Shown here one piece after another: positions 1-6,833 of a stretch of 64,000 bases of DNA. The notes under the pieces were generated by a model, which did not search any database, had not been told where the DNA came from, and saw nothing but the letters and a program-made list of their open reading frames with translations. A program made the translations under genes and the position numbers. Each line of letters begins with the position of its first letter. Position 1 is the first letter of the stretch. Source of the DNA: Aurantibacter sp034110465 (lineage in GTDB: Bacteria > Bacteroidota > Bacteroidia > Flavobacteriales > Flavobacteriaceae); contig JAWUZD010000011.1 in assembly GCA_034110465.1 (NCBI GenBank), forward strand, positions 1-64,000, given 5' to 3'.

Positions 1-126
1 AATACATTGAGTTAAAGGTTAGTAAACAAAGTGTTTTATAATAGAGCATTAATCCTTAATTAAATTTTATCTAATTAAACTGGGATATTATAATACTATA
101 AACGTGCTAACTTTATACAATACGAA

Positions 127-141
127 TTACTTTCCAATACA
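127..141. repeat. Attachment site copy, left (displaced mnmE 3' end)
   Basis: TTACTTTCCAATACA, identical to 15028-15042. Read on the minus strand it encodes CIGK-stop but is not attached to an mnmE reading frame, as expected for the gene end displaced by integration. Confidence 0.9.
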
Positions 142-181
142 TAATCTACTTTTACAACAAAATAGATATATTAAAAGTTTT

Positions 182-200
182 AAGGTACAAATAAGGTACA
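182..200. repeat. Left integrase arm-type repeat pair
   Basis: AAGGTACAAATAAGGTACA is two copies of AAGGTACA spaced by AAT. The identical 19-mer lies at 14886-14904 near the other end. Placement about 40 bp inside the left attachment repeat and about 125 bp inside the right one suits arm-type integrase or excisionase binding sites. That role is inferred. Confidence 0.6.
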
Positions 201-418
201 AAACCATTTAGTTCTATAAAAAAAATCGTTTTACCTCAGTTATTAAGAATAATTAAAAGAGCGATAATAATCTTAGTTTTAAATACTACATTTTATACAC
301 TACGTACACTAATTGATAGAAAGATAAATATTATAGTATCTATCCAACAAATATACTTTTATCTTTTCTTTAAAATCAGTTTAAAAAAACATTAAGTTTG
401 TAATAAACATAATAGAAA

Positions 419-455
419 TAAGCACAACGTTGTGTTTATTTCTACATTGTGCTTA
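419..455. repeat. Palindromic site upstream of the channel cassette
   Basis: A 9-bp inverted repeat, TAAGCACAA (419-427) and TTGTGCTTA (447-455), with an inner palindrome ACAACGTTGT. The stretch TAAGCACAAC recurs at 1936-1945, directly after the channel/TM2 gene pair, so the pair is bracketed by a shared 10-mer in a palindromic setting. It could also be an operator or hairpin for the channel gene. Confidence 0.5.
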
Positions 456-471
456 ATTTACGAAAACTAAA

Positions 472-1200
472 ATGAAAGAAAAATTACGAATTATTATTGA
501 AGATAATACATCTCCAAAAGGGAAAGTATTTGACTATTTCATTCAGATTTTAATTCTCTTATCACTTATTGCCTTTACGGTTGAAACTTTACCCGGCAAT
601 TCGGTTTATACGATTAAGTTTTTAAATGCTTTTGAATTAATTTGCGTAATAATATTTTCCATAGAATATGTATTGAGAATTTATGTTTCAAAAAAACCGT
701 TTAAGTACATTTTTAGTTTTTATGGAATTATTGACTTCTTAGCTATATTCCCTTTTTATCTAAAAGGAGCATACGATTTAAGAGCCTTAAGAGCTTTTAG
801 AATTTTCAGAATCTTTAGAGCTTTAAAACTAATTAGATATAATAAAGCGCTAAATAGGTTTCATATTGCAGCAAAAATAGTAAAAGAGGAAATGATACTA
901 TTTTTTATAGTTACATCTATTTTCATTTTTATAGCATCAGCGGGTATTTACTTTTTTGAAAATAAGGCTCAACCAGAATTGTTTACTTCTGTTATTCATA
1001 GTGGATGGTGGGCAATAGCTACATTAACAACAGTTGGCTATGGTGATGTGTACCCAATAACAATGGGAGGAAAAATATTTACATTTTTCATTCTGTTGAT
1101 TGGAGTTGGCGTTGTTACTGTTCCAGCAGGATTGGTCGCTAGTGCTTTATCAAAGGCAAGAGAAATAGAGGAAGAAGAAAACATTAAAAAACTCAATTAA
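472..1200 (+). CDS. Voltage-gated potassium channel (six-TM Kv type)
   Basis: This 242-residue inner-membrane ion channel subunit has the full six-helix layout. S1 lies near residues 22-40 and S2-S3 near 50-97. An arginine-rich S4 runs about 103-123 with arginines at every third position, and a pore loop carries the K+ selectivity filter TTVGYGD at 186-192. Such proteins form tetramers that conduct K+ when the membrane depolarises. The S4 arginines and filter are intact, so it should be functional. It is the first island cargo gene, on the plus strand unlike most of the island, and ends 6 bp before the TM2 gene, suggesting one transcript. Its role in an island is unknown. Confidence 0.9.
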   Translation: MKEKLRIIIEDNTSPKGKVFDYFIQILILLSLIAFTVETLPGNSVYTIKFLNAFELICVIIFSIEYVLRIYVSKKPFKYIFSFYGIIDFLAIFPFYLKGAYDLRALRAFRIFRIFRALKLIRYNKALNRFHIAAKIVKEEMILFFIVTSIFIFIASAGIYFFENKAQPELFTSVIHSGWWAIATLTTVGYGDVYPITMGGKIFTFFILLIGVGVVTVPAGLVASALSKAREIEEEENIKKLN

Positions 1201-1206
1201 AATACT

Positions 1207-1938
1207 ATGAATATACTTAACGACATCGTTAGTGGAGCATCTAGACAGTTCGGACGAGAATTTGGACGTGCTGGAGCAAATGCAATTTTAAAAGGAGGAA
1301 ACTCTTACACAGTTCGTGGAGTTAGTGATTATTCTGGCAGAATCAAACCATCTGATAGTCAAATAATAAAAACAATTAAAGAAATTCAAAAGATAAAATT
1401 TGTTTCAACCAATAAAGCAAACGCATCAAGACTGATAGAATTAACGGATTTAATGCTTTCTGACATATCTTTTAATGGTAATGAAACTTTAAATCAATTA
1501 ACTGATCTAAATGAACTAGTGAATCAATACAACAATAAATTCGACCACGGAAGTTCATTAATTGATGATGACTTTAAAGACAAAAGCATTGATTATTTAG
1601 AAGATAAAAGAAGAAAGTTTGTTGAATTGATGGATGAATTTAATAACGACACAAAATTGTTCATTAAAGGAAACCTTGAGTTAGCGGAACAAAAACGAAA
1701 ATCAAAAAAAACAGCAACCATACTAGCATTTCCAATTTTGGGCAGTTTAGGGGTTCATAAATTTTATTTAGGTCAAATAGGACAAGGTATTATGTATTTT
1801 ATATTTTCTTTTTTGCTAATTCCTGCAATAATTTCTCTATTTGAATTTATTTCATATTTATCAATGTCTACGGAAAAATTTGACAATAAATTTAATCCTG
1901 AATATAGTTATTATAATCAGTTTAAGACAACCAACTAA
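1207..1938 (+). CDS. TM2-domain membrane protein
   Basis: A 243-residue protein with a soluble, partly helical N-terminal region (about 1-165) of unrecognised fold and a C-terminal TM2 domain (about 168-235). The TM2 part shows the typical pattern of a first hydrophobic helix, then GVHKFYLGQIGQGI, then a second helix. TM2 proteins are small membrane proteins of poorly defined function. The gene follows the K+ channel after 6 bp and is probably co-transcribed with it. Its stop codon lies in the left arm of an inverted repeat (1933-1988). The long N-terminal extension is larger than in most bacterial TM2 proteins and could sense or bind something. No function is claimed. Confidence 0.75.
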   Translation: MNILNDIVSGASRQFGREFGRAGANAILKGGNSYTVRGVSDYSGRIKPSDSQIIKTIKEIQKIKFVSTNKANASRLIELTDLMLSDISFNGNETLNQLTDLNELVNQYNNKFDHGSSLIDDDFKDKSIDYLEDKRRKFVELMDEFNNDTKLFIKGNLELAEQKRKSKKTATILAFPILGSLGVHKFYLGQIGQGIMYFIFSFLLIPAIISLFEFISYLSMSTEKFDNKFNPEYSYYNQFKTTN

Positions 1939-1988
1939 GCACAACACAATATAAAAATAATTGCGGCTTAGTACTTATCTGGTTAGTT
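1933..1988. repeat. Palindromic site downstream of the TM2 gene
   Basis: Nested inverted repeats: outer AACTAA (1933-1938) with TTAGTT (1983-1988), inner ACTAAGC (1934-1940) with GCTTAGT (1966-1972). The TM2 stop codon lies inside it. It shares TAAGCACAAC with the site at 419-455 and the outer AACTAA/TTAGTT arms with the site at 4492-4558. There is no T-run, so a simple terminator is less likely. Confidence 0.5.
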
Positions 1989-2028
1989 TTTTCATCAATC
2001 TACAAAAACTACTATCAAATGATATAAT

Positions 2029-2253
2029 CTAAATATTAGAATATTTATCTAATAAGTAGCCTGCTTTGAAACTTTTAATTTCTGTTACTGAATTTGTTTC
2101 AGTATTATAAGTTAGTTCTACAAAAAACATTTCTATTGCGTAAAGGTTGCATCTTCTATTTTCTGTTATGTGATTTTCTATAAACACACCTACATCATAA
2201 ACGATTGTAAGTTGTTCTTTAAAGTCTAAACTATTGAAGTCGTATAAAGTCAT
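2029..2253 (-). CDS. Small conserved flavobacterial protein, copy 1
   Basis: A 74-residue cytosolic protein with no signal peptide or membrane segment. It is a paralogue of the protein at 3412-3681: both start MTLY(D/E)FN.LD and share FFVELTYN.ETN and EIKSFK. A third, broken copy lies at 6127-6183. Proteins of this kind recur in several copies in Bacteroidota mobile regions, but I know of no assigned function. It follows the endonuclease gene after 13 bp on the same strand. Confidence 0.65.
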   Translation of the reverse strand: MTLYDFNSLDFKEQLTIVYDVGVFIENHITENRRCNLYAIEMFFVELTYNTETNSVTEIKSFKAGYLLDKYSNI

Positions 2254-2266
2254 TAACTGTATTCAT

Positions 2267-3346
2267 TTAATTTATTATAAGCCTCTTAGATATTACATTT
2301 TCTTTTTGAATAATTTTTAAGACGTACACTCCAGTAAGTTCCGAAACATTAATTTTATTATTTATCCTATCAACTTTAGATACTAAAACCTTTCTACCAG
2401 AGGCATCATAAACTATAACTTCTGCTATTGAGTTTAAACCTTTAACATTTACAAAATTAGATGCAGGATTAGGATAAATCATTATGTTATCCTCATTAAA
2501 GGTGGCTACTGATAAAGTATTATCTCCTGCCCAATTTGTAGTCGTTTTTGTCCCCCAAAGATGCTCCGCTAATTCTGGAAAATCAATAAATGGATTTCTA
2601 TTGTTTTGATATGAATAATAAATCACATCATTTCTATTTTCTTCCCAACTATCAACAGGGTCGTTTCTGTGCCAATCCATTAAAGTCGACCATACACCAT
2701 GCGTTGGGTCTATGTTGCTTTGAGGTAACATTGACTCTGTTGGCTCTAAATCCACATAACCATCTAAACCCTCATAACGAACAACCATGTAGAATAACAT
2801 ACGAGCGACATCTCCTTTTACCTCATCTCGTGGCTCAAAAGACCAATCGTTAGAATCTATTTGCGAACCTGTAACATCATTCCAAGTATCAGAAACATTT
2901 TGACAATTAGAGCAATCGTTAAAACTGCGATTACTTCGAGTACTATTTGTTGCGTTGTCTAAAGGTCTTAGCGCATGGACATCTGTTCCTGCTCCAGTAG
3001 TAGTTCCAAAATCTCCTCTTGACTTCGCCCAAACATGCTCACGAGTCCAACCATTAGCACTATTATATTCTTGGTATGCATCTACGGAAACACCAGAGTA
3101 AATAAGTATAACATTATCACTATTATTAGGGTCTCTATCTGTTTCTTTTAAAATATCCCAAACATCAGTATTGGAACTTGTATAAGGAAATTCAGTATGA
3201 TTATCTATAATTTGATTTAATGCAGATTTAAGATTAACACCAGACATATTTTCAGCAGAAGTATAATATCCATTTGGTATTTGAGCTGATAATATTATAC
3301 TGAATAAAGTAAGTAATACTGATAAATGTACTGTTTTTGTTTTCAT
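2267..3346 (-). CDS. Secreted endonuclease I with type IX sorting domain
   Basis: This 359-residue nuclease belongs to the EndA/NucM (endonuclease I) family, which cuts DNA outside the cell. A signal peptide covers residues 1-21 (hydrophobic core, ending SAQ). The catalytic core has REHVW at 102-106, DVHALRP at 122-128 and the following N/R-rich stretch to about 140, matching the family's His-metal site. The C-terminus (about 290-359) is a type IX secretion sorting domain: YPNPASN, then a GRKVL-type turn and a final ISKRLIIN strand. The product should therefore be secreted across the outer membrane. The gene sits between two paralogous small genes (2029-2253, 3412-3681). DNA uptake, nutrient scavenging or competition are all possible uses. 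Confidence 0.88.
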   Translation of the reverse strand: MKTKTVHLSVLLTLFSIILSAQIPNGYYTSAENMSGVNLKSALNQIIDNHTEFPYTSSNTDVWDILKETDRDPNNSDNVILIYSGVSVDAYQEYNSANGWTREHVWAKSRGDFGTTTGAGTDVHALRPLDNATNSTRSNRSFNDCSNCQNVSDTWNDVTGSQIDSNDWSFEPRDEVKGDVARMLFYMVVRYEGLDGYVDLEPTESMLPQSNIDPTHGVWSTLMDWHRNDPVDSWEENRNDVIYYSYQNNRNPFIDFPELAEHLWGTKTTTNWAGDNTLSVATFNEDNIMIYPNPASNFVNVKGLNSIAEVIVYDASGRKVLVSKVDRINNKINVSELTGVYVLKIIQKENVISKRLIIN

Positions 3347-3411
3347 ATTAAAGACATAGCTTGTAAATAAATCGTTCTGGAATATACAATATCTTTAGTT
3401 AACTCATTTTC

Positions 3412-3681
3412 CTAATTTTTATAAATATAATTACTAAATAATAAAATAATTTTAAAACTGACTATTACATAATAAAGAAATAAATTTCCAGTTTTAAAAC
3501 TCTTAATCTCATCAACTTTATTAGTTTCATAATTGTAAGTCAATTCTACAAAAAACATATCCAACGCATAGAGATTACATATTGCTACTTTTGTAATATT
3601 ATTATCTGAAAACGTTGCATCGCTGTAAATCGTTTCTAATTGCTTTGTATGGTCTAATAAATTGAACTCGTATAATGTCAT
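3412..3681 (-). CDS. Small conserved flavobacterial protein, copy 2
   Basis: An 89-residue paralogue of the protein at 2029-2253 over the first 68 residues (MTLYEFNLLD, FFVELTYN, EIKSFKTG). It then diverges into a hydrophobic tail (about 70-89) absent from copy 1. The tail may come from a frameshift near the end or may be a real membrane anchor. Its ATG overlaps the stop codon of the short upstream reading frame at 3681-3860 (TAATG), which suggests translational coupling. Function unknown. Confidence 0.6.
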   Translation of the reverse strand: MTLYEFNLLDHTKQLETIYSDATFSDNNITKVAICNLYALDMFFVELTYNYETNKVDEIKSFKTGNLFLYYVIVSFKIILLFSNYIYKN

Positions 3682-3860
3682 TAGATATATTTAGATAAAA
3701 CCATTAAACAAGAAATTATTGCCATAACAATAAGTATAACTATAATTGTGTTTGCGTAATTCTTTGAGCCTTTGTTTTCGTTCTTCAATAGTCGTTTTGT
3801 ATATCTTAAAGATAAGGAATAAACAAGAACTAAAGTTAGACTATCTTTGAGTAAAACTAT
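3681..3860 (-). CDS. Possible small membrane protein without an ATG start
   Basis: An open frame of 59 codons with two hydrophobic stretches (TLVLVYSLSL near the start, IIVILIVMAIISCLMVL near the end) and a basic loop between them. Its stop overlaps the ATG of the next gene by one base (TAATG), typical of coupled genes. There is no ATG at the 5' end: a TTG within the frame would leave 35 residues. It is either a small protein with a rare start codon or the remains of a longer gene. Confidence 0.35.
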   Translation of the reverse strand: MVLLKDSLTLVLVYSLSLRYTKRLLKNENKGSKNYANTIIVILIVMAIISCLMVLSKYI

Positions 3861-3867
3861 TTAGAAG

Positions 3868-4098
3868 ATGAATATCATATTCCTTTTAGTGTCTTTACTA
3901 ATATCTATTGTTGTAATATATCTTGTGAACACCTATGTAATACCCCCTTTCATTGATAAGTTTGTAAAAATGAAGACTAAATCTAACTTTTTTAGAAATA
4001 ATCAACAAACCATCACAAAGGTTTATCAAGGCATAAATTGGGTGTTTTTAATTATGTTAGTGATAACTATCGTCATAGGAATATTTAAGGAGATTTAG
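3868..4098 (+). CDS. Small two-helix membrane protein
   Basis: A 76-residue protein with two predicted membrane helices (about 3-24 and 56-72) joined by a basic loop containing FVKMKTKSNFF. No family was recognised. It lies on the plus strand between minus-strand cargo genes and diverges from the frame at 3681-3860. The start ATG is preceded by AGAAG about 2-6 bases upstream. Confidence 0.5.
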   Translation: MNIIFLLVSLLISIVVIYLVNTYVIPPFIDKFVKMKTKSNFFRNNQQTITKVYQGINWVFLIMLVITIVIGIFKEI

Positions 4099-4155
4099 CA
4101 AAAGAATAAATTAAACTCCAAAGGTGTCATATTCTAATACAATCTAACTATTATA

Positions 4156-4443
4156 TTATTTGATGTGTTTTTTGTAATAGCCCTTAGAAGTCTTAATTAA
4201 TAATTCTTTGTATTGCTTAATAGTCTGCATCATTACTCCTATTTGTGCTTCACTTGGGTTGTATTCCATTATTATAGTTTTAGTAGTATTACCAAAAGAA
4301 CTATTTACAATATCGTTTAAAACAAGTTCTTTGTGCTCTACTGGTGGTAAACCATAAACATCGTGTGGTAAAACTCTTTTAAGTTCTTCAAATGCTTTGC
4401 GTGTATCTGCTTTGCATAATTCGTGTAGTTTGCATAAATCCAT
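4156..4443 (-). CDS. Hypothetical protein, 95 residues
   Basis: A soluble protein, probably mostly helical, with cysteines at residues 4 and 10 near the N-terminus and a basic C-terminus (KGYYKKHIK). No family, signal peptide or membrane segment was recognised. It stands alone in the cargo zone downstream of the palindromic site at 4492-4558. Confidence 0.5.
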   Translation of the reverse strand: MDLCKLHELCKADTRKAFEELKRVLPHDVYGLPPVEHKELVLNDIVNSSFGNTTKTIIMEYNPSEAQIGVMMQTIKQYKELLIKTSKGYYKKHIK

Positions 4444-4491
4444 AAATAAAAAATACCATTCTAATTTATAAAACCCTTAGATAGCAATGCG

Positions 4492-4558
4492 AACTAACGT
4501 CTTGTCGATAGTGTAGTAGCATCCCGAAAGGCACTTTGAATTATACATATTGTTAGTT
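4492..4558. repeat. attC-like palindromic site, distal copy
   Basis: Arms AACTAAC (4492-4498) and GTTAGTT (4552-4558) enclose a GC-richer centre GCATCCCGAAAGG, with inner AGTG/CACT. The centre and right half match the site at 5891-5960 in the same orientation (GCAyCCCGAA, TATACA, G.TAGTT). The site starts 6 bp after the stop of the EVE-HNH gene, where a cassette recombination site would be expected. No integron integrase is present in the window. Confidence 0.5.
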
Positions 4559-4564
4559 GAAGTT

Positions 4565-5527
4565 TTATTTATTTTTTTCAAAATGCCAATCAAAATATAC
4601 TTTGGTTTTATCATTATAGAAATCACATTTTGAACCAGAAATTTGATTAATATATTTTTGTAATTCAGTACTGTTTGGAGTTTTAGACATATCAACAAAC
4701 ACACCATTTAAAACACTTACATAACCTTTTTCATAAATCTCATCACAGCCCAATTTGCACATTGGCATAACTATATTTATGTCTTTCCGCTCATTAAGTT
4801 CGCAAAATGCTCTTTTCTTAATATGAGCTGTTATCAAGTATGATACTGGGTATTCTTTTTTACAACCTGCACAAGTACCAATCGTTTTCTTACCAAATAG
4901 ATTTGACTTTAGGTAACCTTGCTCAAGTCTTCTCTTTGAGATTATTTCAGTTTCAGTTTCTTCAAGAGATTCAAGTTTAGAAAGAACTTCTTCATAAGTT
5001 TCTTCCGTAATTTCTTCTACAAAAATTTCACTCTCAAGGTCAAATATTTTCAATACAGAAATACTTTGTTCTTGCCTCAAAACATTGAACCCTTGAATAA
5101 CATAATTGTCAGCATAGCCAACAGCCCTATTGAAATCAATGTAAGGAATGTTATGTTTTTTTACTTCATCGAGAAAATATACGTACTCCCAAGTCTGCTC
5201 TTTATTATTATAACCCCATAGTTCAGCAGCAAGGCTTGGACTATGTAATTTGTAAGTCGTAACGGCAGATGAATAGATTGCTCCATCTTTTGAAAAAAGA
5301 GTGACATCACCGCTTTCAATTCTATTCCACTTGGTTAGGTTGTTACCGCCTGGTGTAACTCCCCATACTTTACATTCACCTGTTGGATATATTTCTTGTA
5401 ATATTTTAAAATCACGAGATGTAATATGAGGTTTAATTGAGTCTAAGCGGACATTGTGTTTTATGGTGTCAACGTAGTGTTCACGAGCATCTTTATTTCC
5501 CGATGGTTGTAATATTATTTTACTCAT
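4565..5527 (-). CDS. EVE/PUA-like plus HNH endonuclease (probable modification-dependent restriction)
   Basis: A 320-residue two-domain protein. Residues about 50-155 look like an EVE/PUA-fold module: WGVTPGG at 55-61, GDVTLFSKDG at 73-82, then a Y-x-L-H-S-P/LWGY region and TWEYVYFLD at 112-120. Such modules read modified bases in DNA or RNA. An acidic linker (about 165-195) leads to an HNH nuclease domain (about 215-280) with C219-x2-C222, AHIKKR (H235), N251 and C257/C261. The order, base reader then HNH nuclease, is that of type IV modification-dependent restriction enzymes. The gene overlaps the MazG-like gene by 8 bp, so the two are probably translated together. Target and activity are inferred. 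Confidence 0.7.
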   Translation of the reverse strand: MSKIILQPSGNKDAREHYVDTIKHNVRLDSIKPHITSRDFKILQEIYPTGECKVWGVTPGGNNLTKWNRIESGDVTLFSKDGAIYSSAVTTYKLHSPSLAAELWGYNNKEQTWEYVYFLDEVKKHNIPYIDFNRAVGYADNYVIQGFNVLRQEQSISVLKIFDLESEIFVEEITEETYEEVLSKLESLEETETEIISKRRLEQGYLKSNLFGKKTIGTCAGCKKEYPVSYLITAHIKKRAFCELNERKDINIVMPMCKLGCDEIYEKGYVSVLNGVFVDMSKTPNSTELQKYINQISGSKCDFYNDKTKVYFDWHFEKNK

Positions 5528-5870
5528 CTCTTTGGTTGTATTTTATAGCATTGTCCTTTGAAAGGTCTATTGGATATTTCTCAGAGTTGATATCAATTTT
5601 GTTATTTGCTTCTTTTATTAAATCAATTTCTAATTTATCTGCAAGACGAATTAGGTAAAGTAAGACATCCGCAATTTCCTCTTTACATCTTACTTTATCC
5701 TTTTTACTTAGGTTACCAAGTTTTGATTTTTCTGTATCAAGCCATTGGAATATTTCTGTTAATTCACCAACTTCTCCACTAAGTGCCATTACAAGGTTTT
5801 TTGGTGAATGAAATTGATCCCAATTTCGCTCTTGGGCAAATTCACGAAGTCTATTTTTTAATTCTTCCAT
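5520..5870 (-). CDS. MazG-like nucleotide pyrophosphohydrolase
   Basis: A 116-residue protein of the MazG/dCTPase (all-alpha NTP pyrophosphatase) family, which hydrolyses (d)NTPs to monophosphates and PPi. The Mg2+ site is clear: E33-V-G-E36-L-T-E39 and E64-E65-I-A-D68-V. The FHSPKNL motif near residue 20 is typical of the RS21-C6/dCTPase branch, and length is normal. It is the first gene of a two-gene operon with the EVE-HNH nuclease. A plausible joint role is to lower modified or ordinary dNTP pools while the nuclease cuts modified phage DNA. That link is inference. Confidence 0.85.
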   Translation of the reverse strand: MEELKNRLREFAQERNWDQFHSPKNLVMALSGEVGELTEIFQWLDTEKSKLGNLSKKDKVRCKEEIADVLLYLIRLADKLEIDLIKEANNKIDINSEKYPIDLSKDNAIKYNQRDE

Positions 5871-5890
5871 AGTGTTTATTTCTTTAATTA

Positions 5891-5960
5891 AACCTAAGGT
5901 TAGTTAAGGTTGCGGTTGCACCCCGAAGGATTCTATGCGATATACAGTAGACGCTAGTTC
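5891..5960. repeat. attC-like palindromic site, proximal copy
   Basis: Same orientation and same centre as 4492-4558: GCACCCCGAAGG, then TATACA and GCTAGTT at the right end. The arms pair less perfectly. Together the two sites bracket the MazG-like/EVE-HNH operon as a unit of about 1.4 kb. A reading frame across this site on the minus strand (5884-6072) has no family resemblance and was not called. Confidence 0.45.
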
Positions 5961-6126
5961 TTTTTGAGTTTATAGTATAATAATATCTCCAAATAATCCT
6001 ATAAACCTGATTGCATTGATTTATCACTATATCATTTTTAATTGAAGGATTAATATTACTCTGGAAAACCATTGCTTACAACAAAAGGAAAACACATAAC
6101 AATAAAATCCAATTTAAAAAAGGTTA

Positions 6127-6183
6127 TTAGGTAGTTTCTAATTGCGTTGAATACTCTAATAGATTGAACTCGTAAATTTTTAT
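6127..6183 (-). pseudogene. Remnant of a third copy of the small MTLYEFN family
   Basis: The minus-strand frame reads IKIYEFNLLEYSTQLETT then stop. This matches the first 18 residues of the protein at 3412-3681 (MTLYEFNLLDHTKQLETI), but the start codon is ATA and the frame ends early. It lies 14 bases from the stop of the phosphoribosyltransferase gene. It shows that this small-gene family has been duplicated and lost within the island. Confidence 0.7.
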
Positions 6184-6197
6184 TTAGAATAATTCTT

Positions 6198-6833
6198 TTA
6201 ATCAGGAAGTTGAACATTTCCAGTATCTTGACGAAATCTCATAATTCCTATTTGCGGTTCTATTAATACATCTTTTTTTTCTCGACTTCTTGTTCTCATT
6301 ATAGAAAAAACCTTAACGGTATGTTCTGGATATAATTCTTTAATCTTAAATATGGCAGCAGTAGAGGTTCTTCCTAATGTTAAAACATCATCAACTATTA
6401 CAATATTTTTAAAAGGCAACATTACTGGTTTTACCAAAAAACTATCATAATGAATTTTAATACTAGGTCTGTTCCCTCCTCCATTTTGATGACTTGATTT
6501 AGGTACTTTAGTATTTCTAATTAATAATTCTTGAACATCAGCACACAATGACAAATTTCTAAATTCATCACAAATAACCTTTGCTGGCCAAAGGGCATTA
6601 TTAGTTAAAGGAGCACTCCTTGGCATTGGGACTAAAATAGTGTTTTCATTGAAAAAATCTTCAAATAGTTTAGAGTAATCATTTTTAATGATTTCTGCAG
6701 CTCTTGAAGAAATAGCAGAATCACCATTCTTTAATTTACCACAAATCACTTTAGATTTATCCCCTTTTTTTGTTCCTCCATAAACACTGTAACGTAATAA
6801 AGTACCGTAATCAATTTCTAAATCAGAAAGCAT
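6198..6833 (-). CDS. Phosphoribosyltransferase, ShosT-like toxin partner
   Basis: A 211-residue type I phosphoribosyltransferase. The PRPP-binding loop VIVDDVLTLGRT is at 145-156 (D148, D149), and a VPMPRSAPL segment at 68-76 resembles the ComF/orotate-type fold. The gene overlaps the DprA-like gene by 11 bp on the same strand, so the two are almost certainly coupled. A paired phosphoribosyltransferase and DprA-like protein is the composition of ShosTA, a toxin-antitoxin with anti-phage activity, in which the phosphoribosyltransferase is the toxin. Presence on an island beside another probable defence module fits. A ComF-like competence role is the alternative but is less likely on a mobile element. 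Confidence 0.75.
   Translation of the reverse strand: MLSDLEIDYGTLLRYSVYGGTKKGDKSKVICGKLKNGDSAISSRAAEIIKNDYSKLFEDFFNENTILVPMPRSAPLTNNALWPAKVICDEFRNLSLCADVQELLIRNTKVPKSSHQNGGGNRPSIKIHYDSFLVKPVMLPFKNIVIVDDVLTLGRTSTAAIFKIKELYPEHTVKVFSIMRTRSREKKDVLIEPQIGIMRFRQDTGNVQLPD

Larger units (their letters stand above)
1..471. other. Non-coding left flank and left end of the island
   Basis: No credible gene is visible here. Bases 1-126 are the original chromosomal DNA downstream of mnmE. The attachment repeat lies at 127-141. From 142 onward the DNA belongs to the island and holds a pair of integrase-type repeats (182-200) and a palindrome (419-455) just before the first cargo gene. Confidence 0.6.

Noticed and set aside
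4477..4707. Minus-strand frame of 76 codons
   Set aside because: It overlaps the palindromic site and the EVE-HNH gene in another frame and has no protein-like pattern.
5884..6072. Minus-strand frame of 62 codons
   Set aside because: It runs through the attC-like site at 5891-5960 and shows no family resemblance.
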